A stretch of 64,000 bases of DNA from Bathymodiolus brooksi (Eukaryota > Mollusca > Bivalvia > Mytilida > Modiolidae), in contig OY804586.1 of the NCBI GenBank assembly GCA_963680875.1, forward strand, positions 50,681,203 through 50,745,202, given 5' to 3'. The translations under genes and the position numbers were made by a program. Position 1 is the stretch's first letter. Every line of letters begins with the position of its first letter. The notes under the pieces were generated by a model. The model worked only from the letters and a program-made list of their open reading frames with translations. It made no database searches and was not told the DNA's origin. Below, one piece after another: positions 1 through 23,911 of the stretch.

Positions 1-267
1 TCTAAACAGAAAACCTGCCTAAGTCGAACACTGTCTAAACCGAACCCTGAGTAAACCGAAAATCTGCCTAAATTGAACACTGTCTAAACCGAAAACCTGC
101 CTAAACCGAACACTTGTCTAAACCGAAAACCTGCCTAATCCAGACAGACTTTACAATCCTATCTACAATAAAACCTGCCCAAGCCAGACAGACTTTACAA
201 TCCTATCTACAGTAAAATTGACCCTGTGTAAACCAAATACCTGTCTAAACTGAACAAATTCTTCTGT
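1..267. repeat. Degenerate minisatellite (CTAAACCGAA motif)
   Basis: Imperfect tandem units built from CTAAACCGAACACTGT and CTAAACCGAAAACCTGC alternate, so the compound unit is about 33 bp. The array runs off the left edge of the window. A single inverted copy, GTTCGGTTTAGATAGGT, lies at 281-297 just after the array, which may mark the end of a larger element. Confidence 0.8.
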
Positions 268-394
268 CCCATATATAGAAGTTCGGTTTAGATAGGTGAT
301 TTCTGGCTTTATTTTCAGTGATTAAAGTCAGAGACAGACTGATTTTATTTAAATGTAAGCTAGAGTTATCTTTCTTTGTTTAAAGATGCTGATA

Positions 395-645
395 TTTATT
401 AATGCCAAGCAAGTAATATTTCAGCCATATCATGTTTAGAACAAGATACATTTCGACAGATGATGATCGTTTCGTACTAGGCCAACATAGGACACATTAT
501 CCTGATTCTGAGCCAACCTGTCTTTGCTCTTACTTCTTAATAATGGTCTTTAACTGAGAATCTTCCAATTTCAGTCTTTGGTTAGACCTGACTGAGGCTC
601 GAATCCACAACCTACCGCCCTCGAGGCAAACAGGGATGCGGTCTT
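395..645 (-). mobile_element. tRNA-derived SINE, family C
   Basis: Read on the minus strand, the head near 600-645 carries a B-box-like GGATTCGAGCC, and the far end near 395-440 matches the tail of the copies at 2281-2470 and 42220-42710. A shared internal landmark is ACACATTATCCTGATTC. The copy is diverged. Confidence 0.55.
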
Positions 646-1199
646 GTATATACTTGTACATGTTGTTGAGGTGTCAAACCAGTAATTCAACCAATCAGAG
701 CTAAGAACATACACAAAAGTAGTCCCTTTCAAAGAAAAAAGTTCCTTTCACTTTGTTGTTTTGTGACAAATACTGAATGGAATGGAATAATTAAATTGAT
801 AATTGAAGTTAAATGTATAAGGATTATTGTTGAGCCCAAATTTGATTGATTTAGTTGTATTTTAATATGGATATGGAGGATTTGACGCATGACCTATAAA
901 TAGGGAATTTCTGGGGGATGATAGAGCTATTTTTAGAGTAGGTATTTTCCATTGCCTGGCATTTCACTGCAAGACTTTAAACATGGCCTGATATTTTGAC
1001 AGAACGTAGAGGAATCATGGACGTTTCAGAAAATGCATGGTCTTCGAAAGGTTAAAAAGATAAAATGGCCAGGTAGGCTCGAAAAAACACAAATTTAATA
1101 GAAAACCTTAAAGAAATTAATTATAGGTTTCACACCTTGACATAACTAGTGTAGTTTGATTGTTTTTCACTGTAGCAGGTGTAATGAAGGATATATTGG
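646..1199. other. Gene-free AT-rich interval
   Basis: No coding exon, RNA gene or recognisable repeat was found between the SINE C copy and the duplicated segment that begins near 1200. Confidence 0.5.
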
Positions 1200-1775
1200 G
1201 GTCTTGTATGAAGCATTATCACGTTGTTAATTACAATAACAGGATTTAGTGGGGTAAAGTGCTTTGAAAGTGTACAGTTGAATTATTTGTCATTGCTACT
1301 TTGGATTTGATTGATTTTTTGGTGCTTATCGCCACTTTCAGCTGTCATGGCAACCAGTTTTAGTGGTGGAAGAAGCCGGTGTACCTGGAGAGAACCACCG
1401 ACCATGGGCAAGCAACTGGTAAACTATCACTTGCGGCTCCTAGTCGAGTGCACCCTTTTTTGTAATCAACACAGCCGGGTGCGAACCCATGCCGTATTGG
1501 TGATAGGCTTGCATGAGCTGTTAGATCCAACGACCTAACTCATTGAGCCACCCGGGCCCCTCTACTAATCAGTACTTAGAACATATGTAATAGTATTCCT
1601 TCTTAGCAAAAGGGTTTCTTGCATCTTGTTGCATGAGTTGTTAGGTAATCCAACTACCACCTGGGCCCTTTATTGTGGTCTTGTACTAGAATCACATTGT
1701 TAATTACAACAGGTCACAATGGGGTAAAGTGCTTTGAAAGTGTACAATTGAATTATTTGTCATTGCTACTTTGGA
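1200..1775. repeat. Direct duplication flanking a SINE
   Basis: About 100 bp at 1200-1303 recurs at 1678-1775 with high identity (shared landmarks GGGGTAAAGTGCTTTGAAAG and CATTGCTACTTTGGA). Each copy is associated with a SINE B head (1520-1560 and 1632-1668), so a segment of roughly 475 bp containing part of a SINE appears to have been tandemly duplicated. Confidence 0.7.
1312..1560 (-). mobile_element. tRNA-derived SINE, family B
   Basis: On the minus strand this reads from a tRNA-like head (GGCTCAATGAGTTAGG, B-box GGGTTCGCACCC) to a tail CTGAAAGTGGCGATAAGCACC. It is the same family as 31596-31866 and 37226-37500. Confidence 0.75.
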
Positions 1776-1799
1776 AATAATAAAGATTAGGATTAGAAC

Positions 1800-1850
1800 A
1801 GACAGTCACTATATAACTGAAATATTGTTGAAAGTGGCATTTAACACTAC
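1800..1850 (+). mobile_element. SINE 3' tail fragment
   Basis: The segment contains ACTGAAATATTGTTGAAAGT followed by a decayed TTTAACACT, which is the 3' end shared by SINE families A and B. No head is present. Confidence 0.6.
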
Positions 1851-1884
1851 TTCTTACAGTACTTGTTATACCATTGCTTCTGTT

Positions 1885-2095
1885 TTAACCAGTAAACCTT
1901 GGAAAAGTTGTCCACTTTGGAAACATTATCCAAATTCCAACCCAACTAGTCTATGCTTTTACTCCTAAATACTGCAGAGAAACAGAAAATACCAATCTTA
2001 TAATCTTTAGGTTGAGCCAACCAAGGCTGATAACCCACAATCTACCACACTCGAGGCAAGCATAGAATCCATTACACCACAGATGCAGCTTCGAC
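1885..2095 (-). mobile_element. SINE family C, head portion
   Basis: The order of blocks matches the copies at 395-645 and 42220-42710: AACATTATCC, then the CTTTTACTCCTAAATACTGC block, then the tRNA-like head reading through TCTACCACACTCGAGGC near 2040-2090. The tail part is missing or diverged. Confidence 0.5.
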
Positions 2096-2280
2096 CTGAA
2101 GAAAATCAATAAAACCAACTAAAGTACAATTCCACATGGGAAACCCATCAACCTGCATCAAGTTACTGACAAACTTTATAACATAGAGTTGTACATGTAC
2201 ATTTGTATCAAGTAAACTTTGCCATGGGTGGGAAACAAACTCACAACTATAGAGGTGATAAGCACCGATTACATAAGTAG

Positions 2281-2474
2281 AGTGAGTGAGTGATTGTTGC
2301 TTAACGCCAAATGAGCAATTTTTTCAACTATATCATGGAAACAACAAGTTACTTCAATGAGATGATAACGATACCCGCTTTATACTAGAACAACTAGCTT
2401 TCTTGGATTTTTTTAGAGCCGACGCTGCTAGTCATGTCGCTCCACTTGGACACATTTTCCTGATTACAAGGCAA
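2281..2474 (-). mobile_element. SINE family C, tail portion interrupted by an element
   Basis: The block order is the same as in the 42220-42520 copy: TTGCTTAACGCCAAATGAGC, TATCATGG, AACAAGTTAC, GAGATGATAACG, then CATGTCGCTCC and ACATTTTCCTGATT. Homology stops near 2474, where the repeat-array element begins, so the head was probably displaced by that insertion. Confidence 0.6.
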
Positions 2475-4441
2475 CTATAAGATGAACTGTGAGCTAATGC
2501 TCACTTATGATACCCCCGCTCTTCGGCAAACAGGAAGTAGGAATCTGATGGGTCAAAAAAACACTTCCCACGATATGGGGTACCTATTTGAAGCTTGTGA
2601 CCAAATATCAGATCTCTGCCATCAATAGTTGCTGAGAAAAATGCGACTAAAAATGGGCATATACAAAATGTATGTTCAATGTGTATAAAAATCAACAAAA
2701 TAGGCAAACAGGATGTAGGAATCTGATGGGTCTAAAAACACTTCCCACGATATGGGGTACTTATATGAAGCTTGTGACCAAATATCAGATTTCTGCCATC
2801 AATAGTTGCTGAGAAAAATGTGACGAAAAATGTGCATATATGTTAAATGTAATGTGCATATATGTTCAATGTGTATAAAAACCAACTATGTCGGCAAACA
2901 GGAAGTAGGAATCTGACGGGTCCAAAAACGCTTCCCACAATATGGCATACCTATATGAAGCTCGTGACCAAATATCAGATTCCTGTCGTCAATAGTTGTT
3001 TAGAAAAATGCGACGAAAAATGTGCATATACAAATGTATGTTAAATGTGTATAAAAATCAACAAAATCGACAAACAGGCAGTAGGAATCTGATGGGTCCA
3101 AAAGCTTCCCACGATATGGCATACCTATATGAAGCTTGTGACCAAATATCAGATTTCTGCCATCAATAGTTGCTGAGAAAAATGCGACTAAAAATGGGCA
3201 TATACAAAATGTATGTTCAATGTGTATAAAAATCAACAAAGTAGGCAAACAGGAAGTAGGAATCTGATGGGTCTGAAAACGCTTCCCACGATATGGGGTA
3301 CCTATATGAAGCTTGTGACCAAATATCAGATCTCTGCCATCAATAGTTGCTGAGAAAAATGTGACGAAAAATGTGCATATATGTTCAATATGTATAAAAC
3401 CAACTATGTCGGCAAACAGGAAGTAGGAATCTGATCGGTCCAAAAACGGTTCCCACAATATGGCATACCTATATAAAGCTTGTGACCAAATATCAGATTC
3501 CTGTCGTCAATAGTAGCTTAGAAAAATGTGCATATGCAAATGTATGTTAAATGTGTATAAAAATCAACAAAATCGACAAACAGGAAATAGGAATCTGATG
3601 GGTCCAAAAACGCTTCCCACAATATGGCATACCTATATGAAGCTTGTGACCAAATATCAGATTTCTGCCATCAATAGTTGCTGAGAAAAATGCGACGAAA
3701 AATGAGCATATATGTTCAATGTGTATAAAAATCAACAAAGTAGGCAAACTGGAAGTAGGCATCTGATGGGTCTAAAAACGCTTCCCACGATATGGAGTAC
3801 CTATATGAAGCTTGTGACCAAATATCAGATCTCTGCCATCAATAGTTGCTGAGAAAAATGTGCATATATGTTCAATGTGTATAAAAAACCAACTAAGTCG
3901 GCAAACAGGAATTAGGAATCTGACGGGTCCAAAAACGCTTTCCACAATATGACATACCTATATGAAGCTTGTGACCAAATATCAGATTCCTGTCGTCAAT
4001 AGTTGCTGAGAAAAATGTGACGAAAAATGTGCATATACAAATGTATGTTAAATGTGTATAAAAATCAACAAAATCGGCAAACAGGCAGTAGGAATCTGAT
4101 GGGCCCAAAAACGCTTCCCACAATATGGCATACCTATATGAAGCTTGTGACCAAATATCAGATTTCTGCCATCAATAGTTGCTGAGAAAAATGTGACGAA
4201 AAATGTGTATATACATGCATGTTCAATGTGTATAAAAACCAACTAAGTCGGCAAACAGGAAGTAGGAATCCGACGGGTCCAAAAACGCTACCCACAATAT
4301 GGTATACCTATATGACGCTTGTGACCAAATATCAGATTTCTGCCATCAACACTTTGAGAAAAATGCGATGAAAAATATCTTGGACGGACGGACAGAGGTA
4401 AAACAGTATACCCCCTCCACCTTCGGGGAGCGGGGGTATAA
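2475..4441. mobile_element. Repeat-array element with end hairpins (about 11 x 157-189 bp)
   Basis: About eleven tandem copies of a 157-189 bp unit are present; the GGAATCTGATGGGTC landmark starts near 2540, 2719, 2908, 3086, 3259, 3426, 3592, 3761, 3917, 4091 and 4265. One end has the palindrome GTGAGCTAATGCTCAC (2489-2504) followed by GATACCCCCGCTC. The other has GGACGGACGGAC (4382-4393) and then a hairpin 4407-4440 whose outer arm, AGCGGGGGTATA, is the inverse of the inner motif at the first end. There is no coding potential beyond repeat-frame ORFs. The layout resembles pearl/Helentron-derived non-autonomous elements, which is an inference. Confidence 0.75.
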
Positions 4442-4559
4442 TGAGGAATTTTAAGTTATTGAGCAGTAACCAAATACTGGACGTTATAAAACATCGGTAA
4501 AACTTAACCACCCCCCCCCCTCTCCTCGACGGGTAGCAGCGAGGGTATAAAAATACTAT

Positions 4560-5327
4560 GGAGCCTAAATTCAAAAAAAATTCAGTACATTATAACATTT
4601 TATTCTATTCATTTTTTGTTTATAAAATGTACCCTCAACATTCGCATACATACAAACAATTATACGATATACACAAGCACGAGTGATGAAAAAAACAAAT
4701 GTTATTTACGTGAATATACGAATGGAATTAATCACAGTTTTATACTTTATCTATCTTAAAAAATATATAACAGAGTGCAAAGAAATAAATATATAATCTG
4801 ACAATACACATGTACATATACACACTAAACTAGTACATCTGTATGAATACACATGTACAATGCACTAGTACAAATACACATGTATAATGTACTTGCTCAA
4901 ATACATATGTACATTAGACATGTACAAATACATATCTAAAATACACTAGTACAAATATATATGTACAATACACACGTATAAATATCTTTGTTTTTATATT
5001 ATTGATTACAAGTTAAAGTAGAGAGAAAAGTTGCAGCCGTTTCACAAAGAAAGTTAAATTCATTAACTAGCATTCCTGCTAAAGAACGCTTAAAATGATT
5101 TTTACTTTCCTGCTGAAAATTTTAAATGGATTCTGCAACAAAGAATCAAATGTTTCTTTATACAATATTTGTGTTGTAATTTTATTATAAACATCCAAGA
5201 CACAATCACTTTTAACTTAGTGATTAGTCTTGGTCACCACTGGATACTTTGCCACTATTGCCGAAATTAAAACAATTTAAAGAAATAAGATTCTTTACTG
5301 GGAAATAATGATTAAAGTTTGTTTGCT
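4560..5327. other. AT-rich interval with degenerate ACATGTACA/ACTAGTACA repeats
   Basis: Around 4800-4985 there is a loose array of palindromic words (ACATGTACA, ACTAGTACA) spaced about 20-35 bp apart. Otherwise the interval is AT-rich with no exon seen. It lies downstream of Rab11, so part of it could be 3' UTR, but no polyadenylation site can be chosen by eye. Confidence 0.5.
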
Positions 5328-5565
5328 TGATGGTGTTTAATGCCACTTTCAACAATATTTCAGTTATATCGTAGTGGTCAGTTTTATTGCTGGAGGAAAC
5401 ACAAGGACCCGGAGAAAACCACTGATCTGTTGCAAGTCACTGACAAACTTAATCACATAATGTTTTACACCTCGCCCTGATCGAGATTCAAACTCACATC
5501 AGTGGTGATAGACACTGATTGCATAGGTAATTGTAAATCCAACTACCATACGATCACGACAACGA
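5328..5565 (-). mobile_element. tRNA-derived SINE, family A
   Basis: The minus-strand head reads TGATCGTATGGTAGTTGG with a decayed B box. The tail on the plus strand is TTTAATGCCACTTTCAACAA. This is a full-length copy of the family found at 26556, 30111, 32860 and 45025. Confidence 0.8.
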
Positions 5566-5641
5566 TGACCCCCCAATAATGATTAAATTGAATCTTATAA
5601 AAATAATTAAAAGAACCCTGAAATGCATTTATTCTGAGCAT

Positions 5642-5796
5642 CTGTAATGCCATCGTTGGTAGCCCAATGGATGATCACGCTCTGTTACTAGCCACTCATC
5701 ACCCATGGGTTCAATTGAAACAATTAAATTGGATTCAGAGTTGTGGATAGTATTGGAGTGTGATGAGCTGTAGGTTACCAACGACGCTGTAATACA
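5642..5796 (+). mobile_element. tRNA-like SINE head or small inverted-repeat element
   Basis: A tRNA-like stretch has an A-box-like TAGCCCAATGG at about 5660-5670 and a B-box-like GGTTCAATTGA at about 5705-5716. The segment is bracketed by inverted TCGTTGGTA motifs (about 5653 and 5775). It does not fold into a convincing tRNA gene by eye, and no second copy is present in the window. Confidence 0.35.
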
Positions 5797-5819
5797 AGTA
5801 TAAACAAATCGCACACAAA

Positions 5820-7731
5820 ACTATGAATCCTGGTAACATTACAATATATTCTGTAAATAAAAACAAAGGTCATAATTTAGCACTTTATCAACTTGTGTTC
5901 TAGCATTTAAATTTATTACTTTCTAAAAGAAAGTGGTACCAGAGTTTTTCCAGTAATTAGCATCAAGCAGGGCATGAAAGCACTTTTACTGAATACACAA
6001 TGCAAGGAAATACTAACGGTCGGACCACCACCAAAAAAATATTATTTGAAATACATTTCTCTAAAATACCCATATTCATTATTTTTATGGAAAAACCCGT
6101 TTCAATTTTAACTAGGAAGAACTGTTTTAGATACCTAAAACTCATGTCTCCCCTTAATGCAGCCATCTGTACAACAATAAGTTACACATTATGAGTTGAA
6201 TGATACTATTTAAAAAACAATCATTTGACCTTGAGGTCAAAATCCCACAAGGGTCATTATGGTATGCGACACACTGCCTTATGGTCATGCACCCACATAC
6301 CAAATATAATTGATCTATCTGGAAAGACAAAAAAGTTATGGTCCGGACAAGCTTCGCTGAGAAGAAGCGGAAGCAGAAGAAAAAATCAGACTAAAACAAT
6401 ATGTCTCCATTCGGAGACATAATAATCATGAAAAGTGAAATATCATTGGATAAAAAAAATGTTGAAGGGGTTCCTACATGTTTTTTCTATTATTTTCCAT
6501 AATTCTCAAAACAACATATTTCCATGACTACAAGTCAATGTGGACTGGTAGGTATGTTAAACTCTCTAATCCATAAAATAGTGTATTTTCGTGCATATAT
6601 TGATCATCAAGGGATGATATCTACATAGCTTCAACAATCACACACACACTGAGTAATGGTCTTTACTTTTGACAATTATGCATATGGTTTCTCAATGTGA
6701 ATATTTTAATTATTGATCATTACAAAATCAATCTCATAATTAACCTTTTGGAAAAAGCAGCCATGTTATGTGGATAGTGACAAAATATAAGTTTCAATAT
6801 TTATTTTACTACGAGGAAATTTGTGTCTGCAAATACCAAAGATTATTTGACTATTTGATCAGAAAAAAAATTACCATTTAATGATGGTGACCTTCATTTG
6901 CAAGGGATAGGTTTTTTTTACATTTTTTTTTTTGTGAAACTCATTTTCTTAAATTCCTAAAACATTACGGTGAAACAAGATACCCAATATTCCCAAACAA
7001 TGTGTATCTGTTGTATTTTAACACGTCATATCTCTTGCTTCCCTACTGATATTAATTAACATGTTTATTTCCAATGGTCGTGAGTTCAGAAATATCTATA
7101 ATCTACCTCTGACAGTGGGATAACCTATTGATATTTAAAATATTTGTTCAAATGAGAAATATCATTAATTTTACCAAAAAATTCAAAAAAAATAAAAAAA
7201 ATAAATAATAATAATAATACTAATTTCAAAGAAAGTGAAATACTTTATTTCATTTGCAAAATAAACATAATTATATTATTGTTGTGATACATAATATTCG
7301 CATTATGACCAAAACTTTCAAGTACTAATTTTGTGCTCATACTCGAAAAACATCCAATCAGAATGTCATATCCAACAAATTCAGTATTTTGATTGGACTA
7401 TTCTGGAGTACAAGCATGCAACTCATACTCGAAAGTTTTATGACAGTGATGCCTTATCTACACGTACAGTTCTCTTGAATATTCTAACATATAACTGGAA
7501 GATTTGTTCAAATAATATCGTACAGAAACAGTTTCAAGAATTCACTTGACAAAAATAGTCACTCATATATTCATCCATACAAATTCTGTTAAATAAAATA
7601 AAATTCTTGCACACAAAATATTACAGATTTTTAAAAATATGTGATATAATTTTAATAACAGCCCTTCATTATGACATCATTCTAAGGTGAAAAATATATA
7701 TACTATGAAGAAATAACAAATATACATGTAG
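5820..7731. other. Gene-free interval with one element-end hairpin
   Basis: The only structure noted is the perfect hairpin TGTCTCC-ATTC-GGAGACA around 6402-6421, followed by ATAAT and preceded by an A/G-rich stretch (6350-6390). It looks like the 3' end of another non-autonomous repeat. ORFs here (6000-6194, 6225-6422) have no recognisable homology. Confidence 0.45.
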
Positions 7732-7949
7732 TCAAACCTGCCCGTGGGGTCACCTGTATTGAAAGGTCACCTTTTTCTTGTCCTGTCATAGAAAATTTCA
7801 TGTCGCTCACCTCTATTGAAAGGTCATATTTTTCTTGCCCTGTCATAAGAAAATTCCATACGAATTGAACCTCTTTTAAGAGGTCACCTGTTTTAAAAGA
7901 TGACTTTATCTTTGTCCCAAAGGTGACCTCTTAATACTGGTTTGACTGT
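7732..7949. mobile_element. MITE with AGTCAAACC termini
   Basis: The left end AGTCAAACCTG...GGTCACC and the right end GGTGACCTC...GGTTTGACTG are inverted repeats about 218 bp apart. Internal AGGTCACCT words recur. This is compatible with a Tc1/mariner- or pogo-type miniature element; a clean TA duplication is not visible because the left terminal base differs. Confidence 0.65.
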
Positions 7950-9410
7950 TTAATAACAACTTAATTTCATATTTATAACAATTTTTCAAGGACAGAGACT
8001 CAAAAAGAGTTTCAGAAAATTAAATAGTGTTGCATACAATGGTTAATTAACTCTTTTGACTGCGATTGGACAACATACAAATAGAGCCGACCCTGTATAT
8101 AAAATGTGGGGAAAACTCATCATTGAATTCACATGTATGTTCTAAAAACAAATAAGCACTTTCTTTCTTTCTTTCACACACCACTTGCGGAATGTCGTTA
8201 ATGAAGTCTTACTTAATGATTCTCGATACATAGTACTAGTGATGATAAAAAAAAAACAAAAACCATACAATACAAACACGACTGTTTATCTGTAAGGCTG
8301 TCTACTTTAGCACAAAAATCATTTATATGTATGCCAATAATGAACAAATATCAAAGATGAACAAGTGAAATTTGATAAGCAATTACACTACAGCCCAGGT
8401 GTTGTGTTTTTTACACTTTACACATATCCATGCTGGACAAAGGCATGCAACACACCATGAGCTCATTCTAGATTCCAGATTAACACATTTGATTTATTCT
8501 ATTGGCTAACACTGATCCTTCTTATGAAATCTCATCCAAATGTACAGTATATAATCTGAAGTTCGATATGATACAGGGGTAAATGGTGGTTACCGTGGGC
8601 AACTGAAAAATTTCTCGGCCATTTCTTGTCCATGTTCGCCACGGGTGAGTGGAAAGTGCAAAAAAGCATATGTACTGTAGTGTAACAGAATACAATTACA
8701 TGTTATTAATGTCAAATATTATTTAATCCAAGTATCACAGAAAAAAGGACAACAAATGTGATTTCTTAATAAGCCAGCAAAAATCAGCTATGTTACAATT
8801 ATATACAACAGAATTTATGAACCAATCATTCACACTGTAATAGGTCACATGACAGGACACATACACATTCATTACTATAACATGTGTGAAGATCAAAGGT
8901 TATACAGTATGGGAAAAAATTATGGCTATTTATAGTGACATTTGCATATTCATGACAGAGGGAGGAGTCATATTTTTTCATGTCATAATTCATAGTCTAC
9001 AAATTAAAACAGACAAAATATAATTTGTAAAATGTGATTTCTAATGAAATTCAATATATTTTCCTTCTCCTTATAAATACTTTGGCAATGTTTTCTATTC
9101 ACAGTCTACATATTTTGACGAAATTTTTGTGGAAAACAGGTAAAACAGATTTTCATCTGTAGGTTTACAATGAGAAAAGGTGCCTATATAGAATTACATG
9201 TAAAAAAAATATTGTTCATCACATTATACAAATGTCACTTAAAATAACAATTTATAAACTAGCCCCTTTAAAAAAACAAAAAACAAACTAGAATGATGTC
9301 AAAATGGAAAATCTGCCATATATCGTTCGTTCATCTCTGTCCGTCAACAAATTTTCCACCAGGTTTTTTGGTGTATTTAATTGTTCGTCCTAACTTCTAT
9401 AAATCAGTTC
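7950..9410. other. AT-rich interval downstream of Rab11 stop
   Basis: No coding exon was seen. Its position right after the Rab11 stop codon (minus strand) makes it candidate 3' UTR. No specific end can be assigned from sequence alone. Confidence 0.4.
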
Positions 9411-23416
<14,006 letters not shown>

Positions 23417-23826
23417 TTTCTTCCGGAAGTTGGCGGAAGCAGTAATTAAAATGAAGATTCCGCTGCCCCCTTCTTCTGATCAAGGCAAATTAGAAGATCT
23501 GTAAAGTCTAAGAACACTAAGCTATCTAATCAAATTGAAAACCAACAATTATGATCCCTGATGTTTATGATTCAATGAGATTTTTCAGATGACCCAGAAA
23601 CTGTCTCAGATCGAAGTAACCAATATGGCGGCTTTAACGCCCCTTGATATGCGCAGTCAAATGACGTCACCCGCGCAACCGGAAATCCGAAATCACATAT
23701 AGGGAAAATTTCAAAATGTTTTGAATAAAATACACCTGAACCGGAAGTTCATTATGAAGGACATCCTATTTTGACATTTCCAGACATTGCTGCATGTTAT
23801 ATAAATTTCATTACTTTGAAGACTAA
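23417..23826. promoter_or_regulatory. Divergent Rab11/RFK promoter
   Basis: The 410 bp between the two start codons carries a CCAAT box (23620-23624) joined to a YY1-like ATATGGCGGC, an NRF1-like ATGCGCAGTC (about 23649-23658), a perfect CRE TGACGTCA (23662-23669), and GCGCAACCGGAAAT (ETS-like, about 23673-23686). ETS-like CCGGAAGT also lies close to each start (23421-23430 and 23741-23748). There is no TATA box near either start. This is a housekeeping-type, likely bidirectional promoter; sharing between the genes is inferred. Confidence 0.75.
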
Positions 23827-23911
23827 ATGGAGAAAAAATTGCCGTATTTTGCTGAAGGAAAGGTTGTGAAAGGGTTTGGACGTGGCAGTAAAGACCTGGG
23901 AATACCAACTG
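23827..23911 (+). CDS. RFK: RFK exon 1
   Basis: Encodes [20 protein letters not shown] and SKDLGIPT. Donor G|GTAACA at 23912; LINE sequence begins about 10 bp later. Confidence 0.94.

Noticed and set aside
1..267. Telomeric repeat
   Set aside because: The unit is about 33 bp with a CTAAACCGAA core, not the TTAGGG/CCCTAA hexamer of animals.
3000..4242. Minus-strand ORFs of up to 152 codons
   Set aside because: They are translations of the 157-189 bp tandem unit and recur in register with it.
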